Below are positions 14,758 to 24,021 of a stretch of 26,804 nt of DNA, in pieces (the first letter of the stretch is position 1; every line of letters begins with the position of its first letter). This DNA is from Rhodobacterales bacterium UBA7416 (GTDB taxonomy: Bacteria; Pseudomonadota; Alphaproteobacteria; Rhodobacterales; Rhodobacteraceae). The notes beneath the pieces are model-generated. The model was not told where the DNA came from. It was given only the letters and a program-made list of their open reading frames with translations, and made no database searches. The stretch covers positions 1 through 26,804 of the forward strand of contig DKMK01000053.1 of the NCBI GenBank assembly GCA_002469545.1. Reading direction: 5' to 3'. Made by a program: the position numbers and the translations under genes.

Positions 14758-15936
14758 TTATTCACCTTTCGTTTTGCGAAACGGACCATAGGATGTAAGG
14801 ACTTCAATTTCCTCGTCCACCGCGTCACGTTCTGCGTTTAAATACGTTTGTACTGCATCGGAAAACCCGGCGTTCGCGAACCAATGCAATGAATATGTCG
14901 GTGTCGGTAAATATCCACGAGCCAATTTATGTTCGCCTTGAGCACCAGCTTCTACGCATTGCAACCCATGTTCAATCGCATAATCAATAGCGCGATAGTA
15001 GCATAGTTCAAAATGCAGACATGGATGATCTTCGACGCAGCCCCAATAACGGCCATAAAGTGTATCACGGCCAATAAAATTCAGTGCCCCCGCGACCCAG
15101 CGGCCATCGCGTTCGCACAGAAACAAAACAATATCATCGCGAAGGGTTTTATGGGCACGGGCAAAAAATTCACGCGTTAAATAGGGAGTTCCCCACTTTC
15201 GCGCACCCGTATCTGTATAGAATTTCCAAAAGGCATCCCAATGTTCAGGTTGAATTTCGCCACCTGTGAATTGATGAAATGTTCCGCCGAAATCCGCCGC
15301 TGTAGCGCGTTCTTTGCGCAGGTTCTTTCGTTTGCGCGATGAGAGCTGCGCCATGAAATCACCGAACGAACTGTAATCCGAATTTTGCCAATGGAACTGT
15401 TGACCAATCCGTTGCAAAAGCCCCAATTCTGGCCCCGCGTTAAATTCATCTGCCGTGCAAAATGTGACATGCGCAGATGACCATCCCTGTTGCGACACAA
15501 CAGATTTCATACCTTGGATGAGCGCAGATCGCCCGAAGTCTGTGTAATCGGGATGGGTCAAAAACCGCCGCCCAGTGGCTGGCGTAAAGGGTGCCGCGAT
15601 TTGTAATTTTGGGTAATACCGCCCGCCTGCATTTTCAAATGCATGCGCCCAATTATGATCGAAAATATATTCACCCTGTGAATGGCCTTTGGCATAGCTG
15701 GGCATGACCGCAATGACATGGCCATCTTTACGCGCAGCAATGTATTGGGGAACCCAGCCAGTTCCTTGGCCCACCGAACCGCTGTCCTCTAATGCTTTTA
15801 GAAATCGATAAGTTGTGAATGGATCGATGGCGCGCGTTTCTGCGGCTTCTGGGCACGCACAAGCATCCCAATCGAATTGACCAATATCCGTGATACTGGC
15901 ATGAACAGAAACCTCAATTGGGGCGGGGTCGTTCAT
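14758..15936 (-). CDS. FemAB-like/GNAT-fold acyltransferase (DUF482)
   Basis: A 392-residue soluble protein of the DUF482/COG3146 family. Recognisable segments are DPFTTYRFLKALEDSGSVG near residue 38, YIFDHNWAHAFENAGGRYYPKL near 90, SSRKRKNLRKER near 200, and YGRYWGCVEDHPCLHFELCYY near 290. The predicted fold is a double GNAT as in FemAB peptidyltransferases, but neither acyl donor nor acceptor is known for this group. It overlaps the upstream diesterase gene by 4 bases (ATGA) and abuts the pterin dehydratase gene. Confidence 0.88.
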   Translation of the reverse strand: MNDPAPIEVSVHASITDIGQFDWDACACPEAAETRAIDPFTTYRFLKALEDSGSVGQGTGWVPQYIAARKDGHVIAVMPSYAKGHSQGEYIFDHNWAHAFENAGGRYYPKLQIAAPFTPATGRRFLTHPDYTDFGRSALIQGMKSVVSQQGWSSAHVTFCTADEFNAGPELGLLQRIGQQFHWQNSDYSSFGDFMAQLSSRKRKNLRKERATAADFGGTFHQFTGGEIQPEHWDAFWKFYTDTGARKWGTPYLTREFFARAHKTLRDDIVLFLCERDGRWVAGALNFIGRDTLYGRYWGCVEDHPCLHFELCYYRAIDYAIEHGLQCVEAGAQGEHKLARGYLPTPTYSLHWFANAGFSDAVQTYLNAERDAVDEEIEVLTSYGPFRKTKGE

Positions 15937-16697
15937 ATGATGTCTTTGGGCATGTATCCCTCGAACGTGATGGAATCAACGATCTTACGTGCCTGATCTT
16001 CTTGATCTGGCGTTCGCACCGTCCAGCAGAAAATTGCAGCGCCTTGTGATTTCAAATCAGCAACGCGTGGGGCTGATAAATCCGCACGATTATGGGAAAT
16101 GAAGCTGGCACCAATCAGATCATAATGCGGAATTTTTGCCAATTCCGCGCAGCGTTGCGCTGGAACATTCGGCCAATCTTTGGCGACATAGGCATCAGTG
16201 ACAAGTCCACGTGGAATATTTGGTGCAAGCATGGCACAACGCGCGATCATTTCAGGATTGAACGACATCACGGCAATTGAGCCATTGTAGTCGCGCATTA
16301 CCACGCAGGTGGCAGCTTCTAGGTTGGACAGCTTTGACCCCAAAGCGCCATCTTGGTCTTTGAGTTCAATCAACACTGGAATTCGACCATCCACATATTT
16401 CATGAATTCATCGAAACGCGGGATACCTTGTTCACCACCAGTCAAAGAAATTGCCTGAAGGGTGTCCGCATCATAGTTTGCAACTAATCCAGTTTTGCTA
16501 GTTAAGCGGTCCAATTCGTAGTCGTGGAAAACCATTGGCACACCGTCACGTGATAATTGCAAATCGATTTCTACGGCAATGCCAAGGGCAATAGCGGCGT
16601 CCAACCCTTCGTAAGAATTTTCTGGGCGGCCTGCATTTTTATTGTGCAATGTACGGTGTGCAATGGGGCCGTCAATGAAGGGCTGGAGTGGATTCAT
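15933..16697 (-). CDS. Glycerophosphodiester phosphodiesterase family protein
   Basis: A 254-residue TIM-barrel enzyme with the GDPD motifs AHR (13-15), PENS (25-28), EIDLQLSRDGVPMVFHD (43-59), IPVLIELKDQ (about 110) and the C-terminal FCWTVRTPDQ. His14 and His58 are the expected general acid/base pair; Glu26, Glu43 and Asp45 are metal ligands. It hydrolyses glycerophosphodiesters to glycerol-3-phosphate and an alcohol. There is no signal peptide, so it is cytoplasmic. It overlaps ridA and the acyltransferase gene by 4 bases on each side. Confidence 0.93.
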   Translation of the reverse strand: MNPLQPFIDGPIAHRTLHNKNAGRPENSYEGLDAAIALGIAVEIDLQLSRDGVPMVFHDYELDRLTSKTGLVANYDADTLQAISLTGGEQGIPRFDEFMKYVDGRIPVLIELKDQDGALGSKLSNLEAATCVVMRDYNGSIAVMSFNPEMIARCAMLAPNIPRGLVTDAYVAKDWPNVPAQRCAELAKIPHYDLIGASFISHNRADLSAPRVADLKSQGAAIFCWTVRTPDQEDQARKIVDSITFEGYMPKDII

Positions 16698-17158
16698 TTG
16701 ATTTGAAAGATGCCTTCAATCTCGACGGCAACGCCCAAAGGAAGACTGCTGGAACCAACAGCGGCACGCGCATGTTTTCCAGCGTCGCCGAACACGGCGC
16801 CAATGAAATCGGACGCGCCATTGATGACCTGTGGATGGTCTAAGAAATCAGGTGTGCAATTCACAAAACCACCCAATTTCACAACCTGCACCAAACGATC
16901 CAAATCACCACCACATGCTGATTTCACTTGTGCGATAAGGCTTATGGCACATGTTTTTGCAGCTAACTTACCTTGTTCAACGGTGAAGTCCGCGCCAAGT
17001 TTTCCGTTAATACGCCCATTCGCGTCGCCCGAAATTTGACCCGATACATAAACCATATCACCAACAATGACATAGGGTACATAGTTCGCGGCAGGTGCAG
17101 GTGCATCGGGTAAAGTTACGCCCAATTCGGCAAGCCGTGTTTCGTATTTTCCAGACAT
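16694..17158 (-). CDS. ridA: RidA/YjgF-family protein
   Basis: A 154-residue member of the RidA family, with VYVSGQISGD near residue 37, VVKLGGFVNCTPDFLDHPQV near 92 and HARAAVGSSSLPLGVAVEIE at the end, where the Arg binds the substrate carboxylate. RidA hydrolyses reactive enamine/imine intermediates from PLP enzymes. This longer subtype (about 154 residues) is common in proteobacteria; deaminase activity is likely but not proven. AGGA is 7 bases before the ATG. It heads the four-gene minus-strand operon. Confidence 0.93.
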   Translation of the reverse strand: MSGKYETRLAELGVTLPDAPAPAANYVPYVIVGDMVYVSGQISGDANGRINGKLGADFTVEQGKLAAKTCAISLIAQVKSACGGDLDRLVQVVKLGGFVNCTPDFLDHPQVINGASDFIGAVFGDAGKHARAAVGSSSLPLGVAVEIEGIFQIK

Positions 17159-17201
17159 TTCATTTCCTTTTAGTTTTTACAAAAGGCTAGTGTCTTTGCA
17201 A

Positions 17202-17219
17202 ATTTTGGCAAGCCAAAAT
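17202..17219 (-). terminator. Candidate terminator after the type I secretion genes
   Basis: ATTTTGGC-AA-GCCAAAAT is a perfect 8-base inverted repeat just beyond the HlyD-family stop codon, before the ridA-led operon on the same strand. The stem is AT-rich and only a short T-run follows, so termination would be weak or incomplete. Confidence 0.4.
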
Positions 17220-17222
17220 CGC

Positions 17223-18530
17223 TTATTCACGAAACGCCCGATTGAAATAATCAGCAAAGGGTTTCACCAAATAATTTAGCGGCGTCCGATCACCTGTTTT
17301 AATGAAAGTTTCTACAGGCATACCAGGCAACAATTCAACCTGACCAAGTCGCTCAATTTCGCCAATATTTGGCACCAATTCAGCGGTATAAAATTGCTCG
17401 CCAGTCACTTCGTCGGTAAAAACGTCGGCAGACACTTTGGATACGGTACCAAAAATTTCAGGCGTTGTACGCAAATCAAACGTCGAAAACCGCAGGCTCG
17501 CAGGTTGCCCAACAGAAACTTGATCCACATGAATTGTTTCAATACGGGCTTGAACGACCAAAGGTTGGTCTTGTGGAATGATATACAAAATTGGATCAGC
17601 TGGTCGTACAACAGACCGTAACGCGTGTACTTGCATGCCATAAACAATGCCCGCAACTGGTGCGCGGACGTCCAAACGTTTTAGTGTTTCTTTGGCGACC
17701 AACAGGCGCTCCAATAGTTCTATCTCGTTCGTCTCTATATCCTGCAAATCAGTTTCCGCTTGTTCGCGGCGTTCTGATCCCATGCGCAATGCTTCTAATT
17801 CGGTTTCTATAATTTGCGCGCCATTGGAGGCAATGCCGGCCAAAATTTCACCGCGTTCGCCTTGTAAATTTGCTTCTTCGCGCTGTAGCGATAAAACGCG
17901 ACTGGCTTGCGCCAAACCTTTGGCCAATAGGCCCTCTTGGTCAACGCGCTCTTTTGCGATCAACTCAATTTGCCGGTCCAAAGATTTGACCTGCTGTTCG
18001 CGCCCAGTGATTTGCAACTCGATTTGCGATTTGCGTTCTGCCAGCTGCGCCAATGTGCGTTCATAGGTTTCTAAACGCGCTTTAAACAAGCTGGTTTGAG
18101 TCACTAATATTTCACGAAGCTTTGGGTCCGATTTCGCGCGTTCTTCGAAGATTAGATCGAATTTCAACACTTCAGAGTCATCGCGTTCGGCGCGTAATCT
18201 TGCACGTCGCCCTGCATACTCAGACAGTTGACCATCCAAAACGGACTCTTGAGACTTCAGAAAATTATCATCAAAACGCAAAACAATATCGCCCGCGACA
18301 ACACGTTGACCATCTCGTGCCAAAATTTCGCCGACTACACCGCCATCTGGATGTTGTACCACTTGGCGCAAACTTTCGACTTGGATTGTCCCCGATGCAA
18401 CAATTGCGCCTGCTATACGCGTCATGCTACCCCAAACGCCAATTCCGCCAATCAATGCGATCAAAGCCAAAACACCGATTAAAATTGGCACGCGCGCTGA
18501 CCATTTTTTCATATCCTGCTGCGTCGTCAT
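17223..18530 (-). CDS. HlyD-family type I secretion membrane fusion protein
   Basis: A 435-residue adaptor. A short cytoplasmic N-terminus is followed by one membrane helix (about 14-36), then IVASGTIQVESLRQVVQHPDGGVVGEI, the lipoyl-type half-motif of the HlyD family. A long coiled coil rich in Gln, Glu and Arg spans about 90-290, then the second lipoyl half (LDVRAPVAGIVYGMQVHA) and the beta-barrel ending PGMPVETFIKTGDRTPLNYL, the family C-terminal signature. It spans the periplasm between the ABC exporter and a TolC-type channel. Its start overlaps the ABC gene stop by 4 bases. Confidence 0.95.
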   Translation of the reverse strand: MTTQQDMKKWSARVPILIGVLALIALIGGIGVWGSMTRIAGAIVASGTIQVESLRQVVQHPDGGVVGEILARDGQRVVAGDIVLRFDDNFLKSQESVLDGQLSEYAGRRARLRAERDDSEVLKFDLIFEERAKSDPKLREILVTQTSLFKARLETYERTLAQLAERKSQIELQITGREQQVKSLDRQIELIAKERVDQEGLLAKGLAQASRVLSLQREEANLQGERGEILAGIASNGAQIIETELEALRMGSERREQAETDLQDIETNEIELLERLLVAKETLKRLDVRAPVAGIVYGMQVHALRSVVRPADPILYIIPQDQPLVVQARIETIHVDQVSVGQPASLRFSTFDLRTTPEIFGTVSKVSADVFTDEVTGEQFYTAELVPNIGEIERLGQVELLPGMPVETFIKTGDRTPLNYLVKPFADYFNRAFRE

Positions 18531-20296
18531 TTTTGTTTTCCAAGCGTATAGTTGGCCTGAACAGATCCAGGACCACCCAGACTTGATTTTATCTGAGAGG
18601 CATTTTTGACAAATTTCGCCAAAACGTCATCACGCAGACCAAAGGCCTTGGGCATCCCGTTTTCCAGTATCAATAACGTATCGCATGATTGGATAGCAGA
18701 GGGGCGATGCGCCATGATAATGACGGATTTATTTTCTGCCTTCATTTGTGAAATGGCCGTATTCAGCGCAGCCGAACCAACAGAATCGAGTGCCGAATTG
18801 GGTTCGTCCAACACCAGCAAGATCGGATCGCCGTACAATGCACGCGCCAACCCAATACGTTGGCGTTGCCCGCCAGATAGCGCACCACTGTGCGCAGAAA
18901 TGACTGTATTATAACCATCTGGCTGTTCCAAGATAAGTTCATGTGCACCTGCGCGTTTAGCGGCTGCAACAACCATTTCTTCGTCTGGATTTTGGCTCAT
19001 GCGCGCAATGTTTTCAGCAATCGTCGCGGGAAATAACGTCACGGATTGTGGAAGGTAACCAATGTATTTCCCCAAAGTGTCAGGATCATATTGATCCAGC
19101 GTGGCGCCGCCTAAACGCAATGATCCACTGACGATCGGCCAGTAACCTGAAATCACGCGCGCCAACGAAGATTTACCACTGGCAGATTGTCCAATGACAC
19201 CCATGGCCTGTCCGGGCTCAACAATGAAAGAAACACCACGCAAGCATGGCGTCGCGCTGCCTGGTGGTACAGTTGTCAAATTCTTAGCCTCAAGAGAGGC
19301 AATCGGTGTTGGCAAGGCCACCTGTTTAGCTTGCAATGGTGAGCGTTCCAAAAGCTCACTGAGCGAATGCCAAGCGGAAACGGATTGTTGAATGTGCGGC
19401 CATTGCGATACAGCCTGTTCCACTGGTGCCAAAGCCCGTCCCAACATGATTGAGCTGGCGATCATCGCACCTGGCGATAATTCACCCTGCAAAACCAAAT
19501 AGGCACCCAAACCCAACATTGCCGACTGTAAAAACAATCTAAATGACTTCGTGAATGCGGAAAACATGCCTGTCTGATCACTCGCAGCGATATCATGCTG
19601 TAACGCTTCGTCGCTTTGGTCTTTCCAGCGTGACAGAACGTCGTGGCGCATGCCTAAACCTTCGACTGCTTCACTTTCGGCTCTGATGGATTGGGCCATT
19701 TGGTTGGCTTGCGCCAGTTTATGTTGAGCGCCAATCGTGTTTCGTCGTGTCATCAATTGATTGATCAAAGAAAGGATGATCAAGGACACGCCACCGATCA
19801 GCCCCAGCCACCCCATCATTGGGTGGAAAATGAAAATTGCTGCTGCAAAGATTGGCGTCCAAGGCATATCAAAAAGACTAAATAAAGCGTTGGACGAAAA
19901 CACCTTTTGCACGGTTGCCAAATCGCTGACACCACTGATGGATTTATTTCCAAAATGTGGTTGTTTTGCTGTTTCCAGCACGGCAAAGAATACACGTTTG
20001 CTGAGGATCGAGTGTATACGCGCACCGACACGCGCCATAACGCGGCCCCGCGCCCAGTCCAAAAACCCCATCATCACATACAGCAACATTACCAATATCG
20101 TCAGTGCAGTTAAAGTTTCGACCGAACGGCTGGATAAAACGCGGTCATAAACCTGTAACATGTACAAAGGGCCGGTAAGCATCAGAAGGTTTACAAAAAT
20201 AGAAAAAATAAACACTGCGACAAAGAGAATCGTACTCTGCTTGCGTGCATTGCGCAGCTCTGCGCGGCCTTTGGGGTAAATATTTCTTGCTTGCAT
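18527..20296 (-). CDS. Type I secretion ABC transporter (PrtD-type permease/ATPase)
   Basis: A 589-residue half-transporter. The N-terminal membrane domain (about 20-300) includes SIFVNLLMLTGPLYMLQVYDRVLSSRS, typical of PrtD/PrsD-type exporters. The ATPase domain has Walker A GQSASGKS (369-376), signature LSGGQ (473-477), Walker B LLVLDEPNSALD with Glu498, and switch His530. There is no N-terminal C39 peptidase domain, so it should export substrates with a C-terminal uncleaved signal, such as RTX proteins. No such substrate and no TolC gene are in the window. Confidence 0.95.
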   Translation of the reverse strand: MQARNIYPKGRAELRNARKQSTILFVAVFIFSIFVNLLMLTGPLYMLQVYDRVLSSRSVETLTALTILVMLLYVMMGFLDWARGRVMARVGARIHSILSKRVFFAVLETAKQPHFGNKSISGVSDLATVQKVFSSNALFSLFDMPWTPIFAAAIFIFHPMMGWLGLIGGVSLIILSLINQLMTRRNTIGAQHKLAQANQMAQSIRAESEAVEGLGMRHDVLSRWKDQSDEALQHDIAASDQTGMFSAFTKSFRLFLQSAMLGLGAYLVLQGELSPGAMIASSIMLGRALAPVEQAVSQWPHIQQSVSAWHSLSELLERSPLQAKQVALPTPIASLEAKNLTTVPPGSATPCLRGVSFIVEPGQAMGVIGQSASGKSSLARVISGYWPIVSGSLRLGGATLDQYDPDTLGKYIGYLPQSVTLFPATIAENIARMSQNPDEEMVVAAAKRAGAHELILEQPDGYNTVISAHSGALSGGQRQRIGLARALYGDPILLVLDEPNSALDSVGSAALNTAISQMKAENKSVIIMAHRPSAIQSCDTLLILENGMPKAFGLRDDVLAKFVKNASQIKSSLGGPGSVQANYTLGKQK

Positions 20297-20385
20297 TAAA
20301 TTCTCGATTCTTGGGCAATCACCCTAACATTCTTTCCCTTTTGACACGTTAATGTATATTGGAACAACGAAATAGTACCCCTTTG

Positions 20386-20416
20386 TTTACAACTGTGTCC
20401 CATTTCCCGCCATAAT
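20386..20416 (+). promoter_or_regulatory. Candidate promoter of mlaA-mlaC
   Basis: TTTACA (20386-20391) and CATAAT (20411-20416), each 5/6 to consensus, are separated by 19 bases, longer than ideal. They lie about 80 bases before the chosen mlaA start. If used, the ATG at 20417 would not be available in the transcript. About 200 bases separate mlaA from the divergent exporter gene; nothing else is evident there. Confidence 0.3.
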
Positions 20417-20494
20417 ATGGTTTTCCCTATGCGTCTGTGGACTTCGCTTTTGAAATCGCATAAATCGGCGACTACTCCCAGTTGGACTTATTTT

Positions 20495-21238
20495 ATGACT
20501 AATAAATTTAAACGCCTTTTGGCAATTCCCTTGTTTTTGCTGCTTGCATTGCAACTGTCTGCCTGTGCCACTCCGTCGGGTGATGGATTTCACGATCCCA
20601 TGGAAAAAATGAACCGTAAGACGCATTCTTTGAACAAGAAGTTGGATAAGGCTCTATTGCGCCCAGCTGGCAATGCATATGGTGCAGTGATTGGCGATGT
20701 TGGCGACGAAATTATTAATAATTTTTCATCCAACATGTCCGAGCCATCAACCATTGTGAATCAAATTTTGCAGGGCCGCTTAATCCGCGCAACCAAATCT
20801 ACAATCCGCTTTGCCGTTAATTCAACGGTAGGGATGGCCGGCATAACAAATGCGGCAGAAGATTTTGGCATGGAACGCGATGAATCTGACTTTGGTGAAA
20901 CCTTGCATGTTTGGGGTGTCGGCGAAGGAGCATATGTTGAATTACCGTTTTACGGCGGATCAACAACGCGTGATACAGTGGGTATTCTTGTTGATTTTGT
21001 TACCGATCCGATGGATCAGGTTATACCGTCCAAATACAAGCCACACACAACAGCAGTGAAGCTTGTTGAATTGGCAGGCGATCGTGACGAATACAGTGAG
21101 GTTATTGATGGTGTCTTATACGCAACCGAAGATAGCTATGCGTCGCAGCGACTATACTATTTACAAAATCGCCGCTTTTTTCTGAGTGGTGGCGAAATTT
21201 CTGATGCAGATTTGGAGAACCCTTACGATGTTGAATAA
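20495..21238 (+). CDS. mlaA: MlaA-family outer-membrane lipoprotein
   Basis: With the start at 20495 this is a 247-residue lipoprotein: MTNKFKRLL, a hydrophobic core, and lipobox LSAC with Cys24 as the lipidated residue. The mature part has DPMEKMNRKTHSLNKKLD, then NFSSNMSEPSTIVNQILQG and VELPFYGGSTTRDTVGILVD, all typical of MlaA/VacJ. MlaA pulls misplaced phospholipids from the outer leaflet of the outer membrane for return to the inner membrane. An open frame continues 26 codons upstream, but those residues would break the signal peptide. The gene overlaps mlaC by 11 bases. The MlaFEDB inner-membrane transporter is not in the window. Confidence 0.92.
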   Translation: MTNKFKRLLAIPLFLLLALQLSACATPSGDGFHDPMEKMNRKTHSLNKKLDKALLRPAGNAYGAVIGDVGDEIINNFSSNMSEPSTIVNQILQGRLIRATKSTIRFAVNSTVGMAGITNAAEDFGMERDESDFGETLHVWGVGEGAYVELPFYGGSTTRDTVGILVDFVTDPMDQVIPSKYKPHTTAVKLVELAGDRDEYSEVIDGVLYATEDSYASQRLYYLQNRRFFLSGGEISDADLENPYDVE

Positions 21239-21836
21239 TCCTACTTTGACCCGCCGGAAAACATTGGCCGGTTTAGCATGTACAGCAACGTTTGCGACAA
21301 GTGCTCCAGCCATGGCTTTGACCAAAACAGAGGCCGAGGCCCTCATCAACAAACTGACATCGGAAGTTCTGGATACCATCAACGCTGGAAAATCAAATGC
21401 TGCGATGTTCAAGGATTTCGAAGGTATATTCGCACGTTATGCAGATGTACCTTTGATTGCACAAAAAGCGTTAGGCACGACATGGCGCACAGCCAGCCCC
21501 ACTCAACGACGCGCATATGTTGCAGCATTTCGCGGATATATGGCGCGGTATTACGGCAAGCGTTTTGAAGAGTTTATTGGATCAAAAATAACCGTAAAAA
21601 AATCACGTAAAACACCTGGTGGATATTTGGTTGATACAAACATAAAATTGCGCGGATCGTCCGCATTCAAAGCGCAGTGGCATGTGATTGATGCACGTGG
21701 CAAGACGCTGATGTACAACTTGTTCCTTGAGGGCGTCAGCGTTTTATCTGACGTGCGAGTTCAAATCGGATCAATGTTGGACAAACGTGGTGGTTCCGTT
21801 GATAAGCTGACTGCGCATTTGCGCACAGCTGGCTGA
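21228..21836 (+). CDS. mlaC: MlaC-family periplasmic phospholipid-binding protein with Tat-like signal
   Basis: A 202-residue protein of the MlaC/Ttg2D (toluene tolerance) family, recognisable by DFEGIFARYADVPLIAQKALG, RRAYVAAFRGYMARYYGKRF and the C-terminal GVSVLSDVRVQIGSML. It would shuttle phospholipid between MlaA and the inner-membrane complex. The N-terminus TRRKTLAGLACTATFATSAP resembles a twin-arginine (Tat) signal, with likely cleavage after AMA near residue 30. I chose the ATG at 21228, with GGAG before it, over the one at 21186 because that places the signal at the N-terminus. The gene begins inside the last codons of mlaA, so the pair is translationally coupled. Confidence 0.87.
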   Translation: MLNNPTLTRRKTLAGLACTATFATSAPAMALTKTEAEALINKLTSEVLDTINAGKSNAAMFKDFEGIFARYADVPLIAQKALGTTWRTASPTQRRAYVAAFRGYMARYYGKRFEEFIGSKITVKKSRKTPGGYLVDTNIKLRGSSAFKAQWHVIDARGKTLMYNLFLEGVSVLSDVRVQIGSMLDKRGGSVDKLTAHLRTAG

Positions 21837-21843
21837 TCACCCG

Positions 21844-24021
21844 TTACTTTTTACCGAACAGTTTTTTAAACAAACTGCCAATATCAGTTTTGGTTTGTTG
21901 CGTGTCCTTCTTGATTTGATCCTGTAATTGCTCAATTTCATTTTCAATTGATTTGAACGCATCTTCGATTGCATTCGTACCTGTTGTGGCATCATTTGGC
22001 GCGAATGGCTGTGGCACCTGCATCGACAGCGGCGTCAATGGCAGGCCTTCGTGAACGCGTAGCATTGTTTCGCGCCATATCTCTGCTGGCAATCCGCCCC
22101 CTGTTACGCCTGACAGTTTACGGTTGTCGTCGTATCCCATCCAAACACCCGCCACATAATCCGCCGTAAATCCAATGAACCACGCATCGCGAGCACCTTG
22201 TGTGGTTCCCGTTTTGCCAGCCGCTTGGCGTTCGCCCAGATCAGCGCGCCCACCAGTACCCTGCTTAACTACTTGGTGCATCATATAGGTGAGTTGACTG
22301 GCTGCTTCGGGGTTTATCACACGTAAGCCTTGGCCTGTTTCATGACGCAGTAAAGGTTCCTGATCGCCCTGCAATGTCAGCGAAGACAAGGCATAGGGTC
22401 GTGCGGACACGCCACCATTTAGAATACCAGCATACGCCCCTGTCATTTCCAAAAGGGTACTTTCGCCTGCACCCAACGCCATTGCAGGCACCAGTGGGAT
22501 CTCTGTTGTTATGCCAAGATCAGTTGCCAATGCACGCACACGTTCACGGCCAGTTTCTTCGCTAACTTTGACGGCGATTGTATTGATAGATTTCGCCAAC
22601 GCATAGGTCAGTGTCACGTCGCCTTCGAATCTGCGATTATAGTTTTTGGGCTCCCAAGGGCCACTGGGTGTTGAAATGCTGACTGGTTCGTCTGTTAAGA
22701 TGCTGTCATATCGAAAGCCACTTTCCAGTGCGGCCGCATAAACAAAGGGTTTGAAAGCAGACCCTGTTTGGCGCAGAGCCTGTGTCGCGCGATTGAACGA
22801 TCCCGCCAATCCCGTTTTACGCCCACCCACCATGGCACGAACGGCACCGTCACGTGACATGACAACAATTGCGCCTTGTGCATTTGAGCCAGCTTTTAGT
22901 TTTTGAAATACAACATCCAGCGCATCTTCGGCCGATTTTTGAATGCGCTTGTCAAACGTTGTATGGATGATGACGTCAGCATTAGCATCCTTAATAATGA
23001 ATTCAGGCGCCGTGCCCAAAACCCAATCAGCGAATGCGCCGCCTGCTTTGTCCGCTGCTACTTGGGACAGTTGTGCTGGGTTGGTACGGGCATTTGATGC
23101 TTGTGGTTGCGTCAAATAACCTTGATTTTCCATCAAGCTGATAATCAGGTTGGCACGCTTTTGTGCGCGATCCAAATTACGAATTGGATTCGATGCAGAC
23201 GGCGCTTTTAACAATCCAGCCAGCATTGCACTTTCTGCAGGTGTTACTGTACGCGCCGATTTACCAAAGTATCGTTGGCTGGCGGCCTCAAAGCCATAGG
23301 CGCCGGAACCCAAGAATGCGCGGTTCAAGTAAATTGTCAATATTTCATCTTTTGTGTATTTCAGTTCCATAGCCATTGCCATTGGAACCTCTTTCAATTT
23401 GCGGATCTTGGATGGCAAATCTTTAAAATAGATATCCTTGGCCAACTGTTGAGTGATCGTAGAACCGCCGTTACCTTCCCAAGGTTTGCGCCCAGCACGT
23501 ATATTGATCCGAACAGCACCCGCTATGCCGCGTGGACTGATGCCCCAATGGCCGTAGAACCGTTTGTCTTCGGTCGCGATGATTGCGTTCTTTAGATGCG
23601 GGGAAACCGTGCTGGCGGTAACTTCGCCGCCGAACTGATCACCGCGCCACGCAAAGACATCACCCTTTGCATCCAGCATAGTGACCGAGCCCTTTTGCCG
23701 ATCATCCATTAAAACGGACACATCCGGGAGCTTTCCAAAATCAATAAAGATTGCCGTTCCCAAAACGATCAAACCCATGATTGTCACAGTGGAGAACGAC
23801 AACCACAAGACGCGAAAAATCATACGAAAGAAACCCTTAACAAAACGCACAATTGGATTGCTATGTTTTTGTTTCGACCGGCCGGCCTTACGCGCAACTT
23901 TTTTTCTCGCGGGCTTTGGCGCCGCTGTTTTTTTCACCTTCGGTTTTGCCTTAGGTTTTGATTCTGAAAAATTGCGTTTCGGCGCGACTAAAGGAGTGCG
24001 CTTTTTTGGATTGTCTGCCAT
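21844..24021 (-). CDS. Class A penicillin-binding protein (PBP1A-type)
   Basis: A 725-residue bifunctional peptidoglycan synthase. A basic, Lys/Pro/Ala-rich cytoplasmic tail (1-55) precedes one membrane helix (about 70-95). The glycosyltransferase domain has ATEDKRFYGHWG (catalytic Glu151) and GGSTITQQLAKD (185-196). The transpeptidase has SxxK as SAFK (Ser421), SIN (478-480) and KTG (603-605). The C-terminal tail (about 684-725) is a short polar coiled-coil-like segment. It lies convergent to mlaC with 7 bases between stops. A short AGG lies before the start. Confidence 0.95.
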   Translation of the reverse strand: MADNPKKRTPLVAPKRNFSESKPKAKPKVKKTAAPKPARKKVARKAGRSKQKHSNPIVRFVKGFFRMIFRVLWLSFSTVTIMGLIVLGTAIFIDFGKLPDVSVLMDDRQKGSVTMLDAKGDVFAWRGDQFGGEVTASTVSPHLKNAIIATEDKRFYGHWGISPRGIAGAVRINIRAGRKPWEGNGGSTITQQLAKDIYFKDLPSKIRKLKEVPMAMAMELKYTKDEILTIYLNRAFLGSGAYGFEAASQRYFGKSARTVTPAESAMLAGLLKAPSASNPIRNLDRAQKRANLIISLMENQGYLTQPQASNARTNPAQLSQVAADKAGGAFADWVLGTAPEFIIKDANADVIIHTTFDKRIQKSAEDALDVVFQKLKAGSNAQGAIVVMSRDGAVRAMVGGRKTGLAGSFNRATQALRQTGSAFKPFVYAAALESGFRYDSILTDEPVSISTPSGPWEPKNYNRRFEGDVTLTYALAKSINTIAVKVSEETGRERVRALATDLGITTEIPLVPAMALGAGESTLLEMTGAYAGILNGGVSARPYALSSLTLQGDQEPLLRHETGQGLRVINPEAASQLTYMMHQVVKQGTGGRADLGERQAAGKTGTTQGARDAWFIGFTADYVAGVWMGYDDNRKLSGVTGGGLPAEIWRETMLRVHEGLPLTPLSMQVPQPFAPNDATTGTNAIEDAFKSIENEIEQLQDQIKKDTQQTKTDIGSLFKKLFGKK

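Noticed and set aside
20417..20494. 26-codon extension of mlaA
   Set aside because: It would push the lipoprotein signal away from the N-terminus, and the candidate -10 element ends at its first base.
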